This document shows, in pieces, positions 9,641 through 17,566 of a stretch of 64,000 nt of DNA. The translations under genes and the position numbers were made by a program. The notes beneath the pieces were generated by a model, which saw nothing but the letters and a program-made list of their open reading frames with translations, did no database searches and was not told the origin of the DNA. The DNA is taken from contig NZ_JAHLDU010000004.1 in the NCBI RefSeq assembly GCF_018861905.1, forward strand, positions 62,001-126,000, written 5' to 3'. Position 1 is the stretch's first letter. Each line of letters starts with the position of its first letter. The stretch is from Clostridium sp. DSM 17811 (GTDB lineage: Bacteria > Bacillota > Clostridia > Clostridiales > Clostridiaceae).

Positions 9641-9725
9641 CCGCTTTCCTCCGCTGGTATTATCCAGATCAGGTATAAGGGTCAATGAATTAATATTCAT
9701 ATCTCAGCCATAAGGCACCCCTAGC
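9641..9725 (-). promoter_or_regulatory. TPP riboswitch (THI element) controlling thiT
   Basis: The minus strand carries the conserved THI-box blocks: GGGGTGCC, CTGAGA, then ACCTGATCTGGATAATACC and GCGGAGGAAAG. It sits about 100 nt upstream of thiT with a terminator between. TPP binding is expected to switch the gene off. Confidence 0.97.
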
Positions 9726-9895
9726 ACATATTATTATTTAATTATATAACAGTATATTACAATTTACAAGTAATTTTATGTATTTAGTATAAGGGACGCC
9801 TATGTAAGTAAACAAAGGCAGGTTTGCAATTTAATACACAGAGTGTTATTGTATAAGTGTTCTAGGTGAATTTTAAAATTAGGAAATATTTTGTT

Positions 9896-9924
9896 TTGTT
9901 AAAAATTAAACAATAAATTATAAT
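9896..9924 (+). promoter_or_regulatory. Promoter of the TM1266-hydG leader
   Basis: TTGTTA (9896-9901), 17-nt spacer, TATAAT (9919-9924). Transcription would start near 9931 and leave a leader of about 180 nt before the first gene. Confidence 0.6.
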
Positions 9925-9930
9925 TACAAA

Positions 9931-10073
9931 AATATCGTTCTGAAGGTATGAGGGTTCGTCCCGAATGAGAAGGCGAGAGAATAGTTGTAATATTGTTAAG
10001 GAACATACTTTTAATGGTGTGTCTTTAATTATAAGAAACTATCCCTATGCCTTTAGAGGTATAGGGATAGTTT
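9931..10073 (+). ncRNA. Structured leader of unknown class upstream of the hydG operon
   Basis: After the promoter lies a block that can fold: AAGGTATG (about 9942-9949) pairs with CATACTTT about 55 nt later, enclosing a G-rich segment with GGGTTCGTCCC. A 17-bp hairpin with one G.U pair follows (10036-10052 with 10057-10073, loop TTAG). I could not assign it to TPP, SAM, THF, c-di-GMP, T-box or other classes I know. Riboswitch function is inference. Confidence 0.4.
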
Positions 10074-10074
10074 A

Positions 10075-10111
10075 ATTTATTAAGGAGATTTAATTTATTA
10101 AGGAGATTTAA
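10075..10111 (+). repeat. Tandem duplication of an 18-bp unit carrying the ribosome binding site
   Basis: The unit TAATTTATTAAGGAGATT occurs twice in direct tandem just before the first hydG-operon gene, so two AAGGAG sites are present; the second is about 9 nt from the ATG and is the functional one by spacing. Confidence 0.85.
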
Positions 10112-10114
10112 TTA

Positions 10115-10375
10115 ATGGAAACAAGAATTGCATTAATTGGAATTATAGTTGAAAACACAGATGCAGCTCCAAAGATTAACTCTATACTTCACGAATATGG
10201 TGAGTATATTGTAGGTAGAATGGGGGTTCCATATCATAAACGTGATATCTCAGTAATAAGTGTTGTTATTGACGCACCAAATGATGTTATCAGTGCTCTA
10301 TCAGGTAAGCTAGGAATGATACCCGGTGTAAACACTAAAACAATTTATTCAAAAGTTACACCGCAAGCAAAGTAA
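10115..10375 (+). CDS. TM1266-family iron-only hydrogenase system putative regulator
   Basis: An 86-residue protein with the ACT/NikR-C-like ferredoxin fold of the TM1266 family: RIALIGIIVEN at the start, YGEYIVGRMGVPY near 29-41, and a GKLGMIPGVNTKTIYSK end. The family is named for its constant neighbourhood with hydrogenase maturation genes; its biochemical role is not established. It is cotranscribed with hydG, 35 nt upstream of it. No DNA-binding domain is visible, so direct gene regulation is doubtful. Confidence 0.88.
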   Translation: METRIALIGIIVENTDAAPKINSILHEYGEYIVGRMGVPYHKRDISVISVVIDAPNDVISALSGKLGMIPGVNTKTIYSKVTPQAK

Positions 10376-10410
10376 ATAAAAATTATTTTATATAAAAAGG
10401 AGATTATGTT

Positions 10411-11829
10411 ATGTATGATTCTATGTCAAAAAATGCAACAGAGTTTATTGATGATGATGAAATTTTATCTACCGTTGCGTATGCTAAGGAAAACAAGAGT
10501 AATCGTGAATTAATTGATAGTCTAATAAAACGTGCAAGTGAAGGCAAGGGGTTAACACATAGAGAAGCTGCTGTTCTACTTGAATGTGATTTGAAAGATG
10601 AAGAAGAAAAAATGTTCAAACTTGCAAAGGAACTTAAGCAAAAACTTTATGGTAATCGTATTGTTATATTTGCGCCTTTATATCTATCAAATCATTGCAT
10701 AAATGGATGTGTGTATTGTCCTTATCATTCTAAAAATAAAACAATACATCGTAAAAAACTTTCACAAGAAGAAATAGTTAAAGAGGTTGTTGCGCTTCAG
10801 GATATGGGACACAAGAGATTGGCTTTAGAAGCAGGAGAAGATCCTATTAATAACCCAATTGAATATATTTTGGAGAGTATTAAGACAATCTATAGTATTA
10901 AACATAAAAATGGGGATATTAGACGTGTAAATGTCAATATTGCAGCTACTACTGTAGAGGAATATAAGATGCTCAAAGAAGCTGGAATTGGAACTTACAT
11001 ACTTTTCCAGGAAACTTATAATAAGAAAAGTTATGAAGAGCTTCACCCAACGGGACCAAAACATAACTATGCATATCATACTGAGGCAATGGATCGTGCG
11101 ATGGAAGGCGGTATTGATGACGTTGGAATTGGTGTCTTGTTTGGTTTAAATATGTATCGTTATGACTTTGTAGGCTTACTTATGCATGCAGAGCATTTAG
11201 AAGCAGCTAAGGGTGTAGGTCCACATACTATAAGTGTTCCAAGAATTTGTCCTGCTGATGATATTGATCCGAATGCATTTTCAAATTCAATATCAGATGA
11301 GATGTTTGAAAAAATTGTAGCTGTTATTCGTATTGCTGTACCATACACAGGCATGATTGTTTCAACTCGTGAATCAAAAGCAACTCGTGAGCGTGTGCTA
11401 GAACTTGGTATATCTCAGGTAAGTGGAGGATCATGTACAAGTGTCGGAGGATATTCGCAGCCAGAGGCAGAAGATGATAATTCAAAGCAATTTGAAGTAA
11501 CCGACACTAGAAAATTAGATGAAATAGTAAATTGGCTTTTAGAACTGGGTTATATTCCAAGCTTTTGTACTGCCTGTTATAGAGAGGGACGTACAGGAGA
11601 TAGATTTATGAAACTTGTAAAGTCAGGTCAGATTGGAAACTGCTGTCAGCCAAATGCACTAATGACACTTAAAGAATATTTGGAGGATTACGCATCCGAG
11701 GATACTAAGAAAAAGGGTGAGATCTTAATTCAAAATGAGATTCCAAATATAAAAAGTGAAAAAGTTAGAGAAATTGCAACGGAGTATTTGAAAGAACTTA
11801 AAGATGGAAAAAGAGATTTCCGTTTCTAA
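10411..11829 (+). CDS. hydG: [FeFe]-hydrogenase H-cluster radical SAM maturase HydG
   Basis: A 472-residue radical SAM enzyme that cleaves tyrosine to supply CO and cyanide ligands for the 2Fe subcluster. The radical SAM cysteines are Cys96, Cys100 and Cys103 (NHCINGCVYCPYH), the CX3CX2C pattern of HydG/ThiH. The C-terminal auxiliary cluster motif CTAC ... GNCC gives Cys386, Cys389 and Cys412, which separates HydG from ThiH. Length matches the family. hydE and hydF are not in this window. AAGGAG precedes the ATG and a strong terminator follows. Confidence 0.96.
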   Translation: MYDSMSKNATEFIDDDEILSTVAYAKENKSNRELIDSLIKRASEGKGLTHREAAVLLECDLKDEEEKMFKLAKELKQKLYGNRIVIFAPLYLSNHCINGCVYCPYHSKNKTIHRKKLSQEEIVKEVVALQDMGHKRLALEAGEDPINNPIEYILESIKTIYSIKHKNGDIRRVNVNIAATTVEEYKMLKEAGIGTYILFQETYNKKSYEELHPTGPKHNYAYHTEAMDRAMEGGIDDVGIGVLFGLNMYRYDFVGLLMHAEHLEAAKGVGPHTISVPRICPADDIDPNAFSNSISDEMFEKIVAVIRIAVPYTGMIVSTRESKATRERVLELGISQVSGGSCTSVGGYSQPEAEDDNSKQFEVTDTRKLDEIVNWLLELGYIPSFCTACYREGRTGDRFMKLVKSGQIGNCCQPNALMTLKEYLEDYASEDTKKKGEILIQNEIPNIKSEKVREIATEYLKELKDGKRDFRF

Positions 11830-11840
11830 AATTATAAAAG

Positions 11841-11871
11841 AGGTGTAGCAGAATTTGCTACACCTTTTTTG
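11841..11871 (+). terminator. Intrinsic terminator of the hydG operon
   Basis: A 10-bp perfect stem AGGTGTAGCA/TGCTACACCT with a 5-nt loop and a T run. Confidence 0.92.
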
Positions 11872-11906
11872 TATTGCTCATATAATAAAGTAATTTTATC
11901 ATTTAC

Positions 11907-11935
11907 TTGACATATTGAAGAGATAGTAATACTAT
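11907..11935 (+). promoter_or_regulatory. Promoter of the nitroreductase gene
   Basis: Consensus TTGACA (11907-11912), 17-nt spacer, TACTAT (11930-11935). Confidence 0.55.
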
Positions 11936-12006
11936 GATAATATAAAGTATATAATAATTATTACTAATAGATAATATAATCAATAAAAGAAATCGGGGGA
12001 ATTTAA

Positions 12007-12621
12007 ATGAATTTAAAAGAAGTTTATGAAGGTAGAAGAGCTATTAATTTTTTTGATACTAATAAAGGTGTGGAGGCTGGATTACTTAAAGATATAATTA
12101 ACCTTGCGGTACTCGCACCATCAGCATTTAATCTTCAACCTTGGGAGATTATAGCAGTAAAATCTAAAGAGGGTAAAGAAAGATTGCATAAATTTGCAGC
12201 TCAACCTAAGATATTAGAAGCTCCAGTTACTTTAATTATAGTAGGTAACAAAACAGGATATGAAGCATCAAACCCTACTTGGAATGATATGTTAAAGTTA
12301 ATGGGTGGAGATAAAGAAAAATTAGCCGGTACACAAGGAATGGCAGCTGGTTTATATGGTACATCAAACGAAAATAAATTAAAGTTTGCTGAAAGTAATG
12401 CAGGATTACTTGCAATGTCTATAATGTATGCAGCTAAGAGTCTTGGAGTTGATTCTCATGCAATGAGCGGAATGGATTTTGAAGGTGTACGAAAAGAATT
12501 TGAACTTGATGAGAATAAGACTGTAGTTATGCTAATTTCACTTGGTCACTTAGATGAGAGTAATACACTTTACCCAAGAGCATATAGAAGAGGGTACGAT
12601 GAGATAGTTAAAGAAGTTTAA
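12007..12621 (+). CDS. Nitroreductase family protein (FMN-dependent NAD(P)H oxidoreductase)
   Basis: A 204-residue protein of the nitroreductase fold. The N-terminal YEGRRAINFFDT region aligns with the FMN phosphate-binding R-R-S/A segment, APSAFNLQPWEII (about 38-50) is the canonical second motif, and a GMDFEGVRKEF stretch near 155 resembles the NAD(P)H nitroreductase C-terminal part. Such dimers reduce nitroaromatics, quinones or flavin substrates. It is monocistronic between its own promoter and a bidirectional terminator. The physiological substrate is unknown. Confidence 0.88.
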   Translation: MNLKEVYEGRRAINFFDTNKGVEAGLLKDIINLAVLAPSAFNLQPWEIIAVKSKEGKERLHKFAAQPKILEAPVTLIIVGNKTGYEASNPTWNDMLKLMGGDKEKLAGTQGMAAGLYGTSNENKLKFAESNAGLLAMSIMYAAKSLGVDSHAMSGMDFEGVRKEFELDENKTVVMLISLGHLDESNTLYPRAYRRGYDEIVKEV

Positions 12622-12652
12622 ATGCATTTTGGATTGTAATTTAATAGATTAT

Positions 12653-12696
12653 AATAACAAAAGCGGCGCCATAGATTATGGGCCGCTTTTGTTATT
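12653..12696. terminator. Bidirectional terminator between nitroreductase and metA
   Basis: 15-bp perfect arms (12653-12667 and 12682-12696), AATAACAAAAGCGGC and its complement, flanked by T-rich ends on both strands. It touches the last codon of metA. Confidence 0.92.
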
Positions 12697-13612
12697 ATTC
12701 TAAATACACCAGATTATATGGAGTTTCTTGGTAAACATAATAGTTTAACCAATTTGAAAAGAGTAAACTTGAATGACCTCTCCATTTTACAATAGGTGTT
12801 TTAGTTGGATCATCTTGTGGATAATAATTTTTTGGAACATCTATATTTAAGCCATTTGAGATATCTCTATCATATTCTGTTTTAAGCGTTAATGGATCAT
12901 ACTCCGAATGTCCTGTTATAAAAATCTGACGTCCTTTTTTCGCTGATACAATGTAAATTCCTGATTCCTCTGATTCTGATATAATTTTAAGTGCATCTAC
13001 TTTATCAATATCAACTTTTCTTATTTCAGAATGCCTTGAATGTGGAACATAAAACTCATCGTCAAATCCAGTCAAAAGCCTGACATTCTTATGTGTTGCC
13101 GTATGTTTAAATACTCCAAACAGTTTTTTATCAAGTTTATGTTTTTGAACTCCATAATGATAATAAAGCCCAGCTTGGGCACCCCAACAAATATGCAAGG
13201 TGGAGAATACATTGCGCACGCTCCAGTCCATGATTTTTTTTAGCTCATCCCAGTAATCTACTTCTTCAAAAGGAACATTTTCAATAGGTGCTCCTGTTAT
13301 TATCATTCCATCAAATTTAGAATCTTTTATTTCATCAAAAGTATTGTAAAATTTAATTAAATGTTCAGGTGATATATTTTTGCTGTCATGACTTTCTGGG
13401 TGAAGAAGTACTATATCAATCTGAAGTGGTGAGTTACCAAGAAGTCTTAGAAGTTGCGTTTCTGTATCAATTTTTGTAGGCATTAGGTTTAAAATTATAA
13501 TTTTTAATGGCCTAATATCCTGATGAAATGCGCAGTCTTCAGTAATAGTAAAAACATTTTCTTTATTAAGGGTCTTATATGCTGGAAGATTGTCTGGTAT
13601 TTTTATTGGCAT
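12695..13612 (-). CDS. metA: Homoserine O-acetyltransferase (MetA family)
   Basis: A 305-residue MetA protein that activates homoserine for methionine synthesis. Catalytic Cys142 (HICWGAQAG), His235 and Glu237 (FITGHSEYD) are present. Residue 111 is glutamate (GAPIENVPF); in this family Glu111 favours acetyl-CoA whereas enteric enzymes with Gly use succinyl-CoA, so I call acetyltransferase. It lies 68 nt downstream of metY on the same strand; AAGGAGG precedes the ATG. Product O-acetylhomoserine is the substrate of MetY. It is presumably under the same SAM-I riboswitch. Confidence 0.93.
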   Translation of the reverse strand: MPIKIPDNLPAYKTLNKENVFTITEDCAFHQDIRPLKIIILNLMPTKIDTETQLLRLLGNSPLQIDIVLLHPESHDSKNISPEHLIKFYNTFDEIKDSKFDGMIITGAPIENVPFEEVDYWDELKKIMDWSVRNVFSTLHICWGAQAGLYYHYGVQKHKLDKKLFGVFKHTATHKNVRLLTGFDDEFYVPHSRHSEIRKVDIDKVDALKIISESEESGIYIVSAKKGRQIFITGHSEYDPLTLKTEYDRDISNGLNIDVPKNYYPQDDPTKTPIVKWRGHSSLLFSNWLNYYVYQETPYNLVYLE

Positions 13613-13680
13613 CTAAATCCTCCTTAGGGTAATGCATCTTGCGTATTATAATATGTCAGATGCATAAGTTATTTTTGTGA

Positions 13681-15033
<1,353 letters not shown>

Positions 15034-15100
15034 TTATACGTAAAGGTTTGTGAAAATGTAATAGTATATTATCTTAACAACAAAGTAATTTTATTTTATT

Positions 15101-15134
15101 AAAAAAAAAGCAACTCTCCTATAAGGAAAGCAGC
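15101..15134 (-). terminator. Expression-platform terminator of the metY SAM riboswitch
   Basis: On the minus strand an imperfect 10-bp stem, GCTGCTTTCC against GGAGAGTTGC, is followed by nine U residues. It lies between the aptamer and metY. Confidence 0.8.
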
Positions 15135-15183
15135 ATGATTAACTTTAATAAACAATAATATTGTATAATAAAATTTGCTATCT

Positions 15184-15293
15184 TCCTTATCTTTCAGATT
15201 TTACAATCTGATGGAATTGACACCATTGCATTTCGCTATAAATGCTGGTTGTCGGGTATCATCGGGCCAGTCCCTCTACCTCTCTTGATAAGT
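15184..15293 (-). promoter_or_regulatory. SAM-I riboswitch (S box) controlling metY-metA
   Basis: The minus strand starts CTTATCAAGAGAGGTAGAGG, the S-box hallmark, followed by GACTGGCCCGATGA and AACC, then closes with GAAAGATAAG, completing P1. Methionine genes follow, as expected for a switch turned off by SAM. Confidence 0.97.
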
Positions 15294-15366
15294 TGTTAGT
15301 GATTAGTATATGGTTCATAAAAGTAAATGTCAATCGTTTTTTTGTTTTAATTTCAATTGATGCACT

Positions 15367-15825
15367 TTATTTGCAAACATCAACAAATTCAGCTTGAGTT
15401 AAATTTTGCATATCTGATGGCCTTATTTTAAGGGCTGTAAAAGCTGAACCAGCTGCTGGGTAAACATATTCATAGTCTTTTAGTGACACATCTATGTATA
15501 CTCCTATAGGACTTGCGAGTCCAAATGGACATACTCCACCAACAGGATGACCTGTTATTTGTGCAACTTCATCGTGGTCTAGCATTTTGGCCTTGGTTTT
15601 AAAAAAATCTTTGTATTTCCTATTATCTATTCGTGCATCACCTTTAGTAACAATTAAAATATCTCTGTCTTTAAGACGAAAGGATAATGTTTTTGCAATA
15701 AACTTTGGTTCAATTCCTAAAGTTTTAGCTGCAAGGTCAACTGTAGCACCGCATTCTTCAAGTTTAAATACGGGATCTACAAGCCCCTGTTCAGTGAAAA
15801 ATTTTTTTACACTTTCAACACTCAA
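15367..15825 (-). CDS. YbaK/ProX-family aminoacyl-tRNA deacylase-like protein under a SAM riboswitch
   Basis: A 152-residue protein of the YbaK/aminoacyl-tRNA-editing domain family. Visible landmarks are a conserved lysine in FIAKTLSF, VTKGDARIDNRKY in the middle, and GHPVGGVCPFG, the loop that binds the 3'-end of misacylated tRNA. Members hydrolyse wrong amino acids such as Ala or Cys from tRNA(Pro). The frame is open from 15843, but only the TTG at 15825 has a site (AGAAGG, 7 nt away). It is the only gene between its own SAM-I riboswitch and the metY leader, which is unusual for this family. Substrate unknown. Confidence 0.82.
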   Translation of the reverse strand: MSVESVKKFFTEQGLVDPVFKLEECGATVDLAAKTLGIEPKFIAKTLSFRLKDRDILIVTKGDARIDNRKYKDFFKTKAKMLDHDEVAQITGHPVGGVCPFGLASPIGVYIDVSLKDYEYVYPAAGSAFTALKIRPSDMQNLTQAEFVDVCK

Positions 15826-15881
15826 GTTATTGCCTTCTCTCAATGATTATTTTAGTAAATTAAAACATAATTATCTTTTGA

Positions 15882-15916
15882 TAAAAAAATACCCTCTTCT
15901 ATAGAAAGAAGAGGGT
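15882..15916 (-). terminator. Expression-platform terminator of the second SAM riboswitch
   Basis: Perfect 10-bp stem (15891-15900 with 15907-15916; minus strand ACCCTCTTCT/AGAAGAGGGT) followed by a U run. Confidence 0.9.
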
Positions 15917-15941
15917 TAATTTATATTTTAAATATAGCCAT

Positions 15942-16041
15942 CTTATCTTTCAAGAATAAATTTGCTGAAATTGGCACAGTATTCTAAAAGAACCCGCTGC
16001 CGAGGCTTCATTGGGTCAGTCCCTCTACCTCTCTTGATAAG
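15942..16041 (-). promoter_or_regulatory. Second SAM-I riboswitch, upstream of the YbaK-family gene
   Basis: Minus strand begins CTTATCAAGAGAGGTAGAGG, then GACTGACCCAATGAAGCC and CGGCA, and ends TGAAAGATAAGA. All S-box core blocks are present. The only gene between it and the next leader is the YbaK-family gene, 117 nt downstream of the aptamer. Confidence 0.96.
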
Positions 16042-16264
16042 TGTTTTCGTATTAAGTTGTTAAAGATATGATAAAGCTTTTATTGAATATTGTCAATAGT
16101 CCAAAAATAATTATATACAATAATATGTACAGAAATGAAACAAATTGATAATTATAAATTAGATAAAAAGCAAATGTAATATTATAACAAATAAGTCGTT
16201 CTCAGGGTAACCAAACAATGGAAATAGAATAATATAAAGTATAAATATTATTTTGGAGGTACTT
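16042..16264. other. Divergent intergenic region
   Basis: Promoter region of the second SAM-riboswitch transcript (minus) and of the methionine-rich protein gene (plus). I see no further ORF or RNA. Confidence 0.4.
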
Positions 16265-16909
16265 ATGTACGATTATCGTTGTAAAAATTGTGAAAATCTT
16301 GGACAATGTATGTCTATGATGAATATGCCAATGATGAATATGACAATGATGAATATGCCTATGGGGGATATGAACATGGAGAATATGCCAATTGAGGATA
16401 TTCCAATGGGGGATATGCCAATGATGAGCATGCCAATGGGGAATATGCCCATGATGAACATGCCAATGGGGAATATGCCCATGATGAACATGCCAATGAT
16501 GAACATGCCAATGATGAATATGCCAATGATGAACATGCCCATGATGAATATGCCTATGATTGAGAGCGATGATGAAAGTGATGAGAAGTTAAAAAATATG
16601 TATCCTAAGATATACATTAAAATATTACCTATGGTAAAACATCATTGCGATATGATGGTAGCCAAGCATGGAAAAAAATATTGCCCTAGTAAAGAAGAAA
16701 TGGATTGTATTTGTAAGGAGATATCTGACAAGTATAAGGAACATTATAGGGGTGAGGAAGAAGTAGAAATAGAGGATAATTGTAGCGATGACGATGATAA
16801 TATGAGGCGAAGACGTCGTTATGGTAGCGGTGGCGGAATTGGTGATATAGCTAGAATATTAATTATCGGAACTTTACTTGGAGGCAGAAGCTATAATTAC
16901 GGATATTAA
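16265..16909 (+). CDS. Methionine-rich repeat protein, probable spore coat-type protein
   Basis: A 214-residue protein in four parts. Residues 1-15 contain Cys6, Cys9 and Cys15. Residues 16-98 are a run of five-residue repeats, mostly NMPMM or NMPMG, giving one of the highest methionine contents possible. Residues 111-160 form a short domain with YPKIYIKILPMVKHHCDMM and cysteines at 128, 140, 148 and 150. The end is acidic, then RRRRRYGSGGG and a short hydrophobic tail. GGAGG precedes the ATG at 16265. The layout resembles clostridial coat proteins; metal (copper) binding by Met/Cys is another possibility. Neither is shown. Confidence 0.75.
   Translation: MYDYRCKNCENLGQCMSMMNMPMMNMTMMNMPMGDMNMENMPIEDIPMGDMPMMSMPMGNMPMMNMPMGNMPMMNMPMMNMPMMNMPMMNMPMMNMPMIESDDESDEKLKNMYPKIYIKILPMVKHHCDMMVAKHGKKYCPSKEEMDCICKEISDKYKEHYRGEEEVEIEDNCSDDDDNMRRRRRYGSGGGIGDIARILIIGTLLGGRSYNYGY
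16310..16558 (+). repeat. In-frame 15-bp tandem repeats encoding NMPMM/NMPMG
   Basis: About 16 units with period 15 bp, some in 30-bp higher-order pairs (ATGATGAACATGCCAATGGG and neighbours). Nearly identical units in the middle suggest recent expansion by slippage or recombination. Confidence 0.9.
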
Positions 16910-17036
16910 AAGTATGATTAAATTTTATTAAGTATGATGTTTAGGGTATTAGTGCAGAAGTGACAGAAAGAGGATATAATGAAGAGAACCATGAAATGAT
17001 TTCTGTTGTAAATAAATTTAAACAAAGGGGATAACA

Positions 17037-17507
17037 ATGATAAAAACAAATGTTATGCGTATTTTAGATAAAATGAGTGTAGAATATAATGTTATGACCT
17101 ATGAGGTCAAAGATGATAAAGTAGATGGGATATCTGTTGCAAAGAAGATAGGTAGAGATGAAAAATATCTCTATAAAACAATAGTTACACATGCAAATTC
17201 TAAAGAAATTTATGTTATTGTAATTCCTGTTAGACAAGAAATAGATTTTAAAAAAGTAGCTAGAGTAACTAATGAAAAGAACATAGAAATGTTAGATCTT
17301 ATAGATTTACAGAAGTGTACAGGATATATTAGAGGTGGGTGTTCTCCCATAGGTATGAAAAAAAAGTATAAAACGTTTATTGACAAAGGAGCACTTGAAA
17401 TAGATAAGATAATTGTAAGTGCTGGGAAAATAGGATTTCAAATAGAGATAAATCCGAATTTATTAAAGGATATCATAGATGGTGAATTTGCTGATTTAAT
17501 AAAGTAA
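17037..17507 (+). CDS. ybaK: Cys-tRNA(Pro)/Cys-tRNA(Cys) deacylase YbaK-like
   Basis: A 156-residue YbaK family protein. The conserved order is VAKKIGRDEKYLYKTIV with the catalytic-type lysine near 47, then VIVIPVRQEIDFKKVARV, then YIRGGCSPIG, the hallmark GGxSPIG loop. YbaK removes cysteine mischarged on tRNA(Pro). It starts 127 nt after the Met-rich gene and has AAGGGG upstream. It is only distantly similar to the family member at 15367-15825, so the two are paralogues of different subtypes rather than a recent duplication. Confidence 0.88.
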   Translation: MIKTNVMRILDKMSVEYNVMTYEVKDDKVDGISVAKKIGRDEKYLYKTIVTHANSKEIYVIVIPVRQEIDFKKVARVTNEKNIEMLDLIDLQKCTGYIRGGCSPIGMKKKYKTFIDKGALEIDKIIVSAGKIGFQIEINPNLLKDIIDGEFADLIK

Positions 17508-17512
17508 ACTTA

Positions 17513-17566
17513 AAAACACAAAAAAGATGGTTTCTAATTAATGTAGAAACCATCTTTTGTGTTTTA
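17513..17566. terminator. Bidirectional terminator
   Basis: Long hairpin: AAAACACAAAAAAGATGG plus TTTCT pairs with AGAAACCATC and TTTTGTGTTTT, loop of about 9 nt, between convergent ybaK and permease genes. Confidence 0.92.

Noticed and set aside
16310-16558. Direct repeats that might be a CRISPR array
   Set aside because: The units are 15 bp, contiguous, in frame and without spacers, so they are a coding tandem repeat.
16273-16617. Minus-strand ORF of 114 residues, repetitive Ile/Gly-rich, opposite the Met-rich gene
   Set aside because: It is the antisense of the 15-bp repeats; the Ile-Gly-Met pattern follows from reading CAT/ATG repeats backwards and there is no suitable ribosome binding site.
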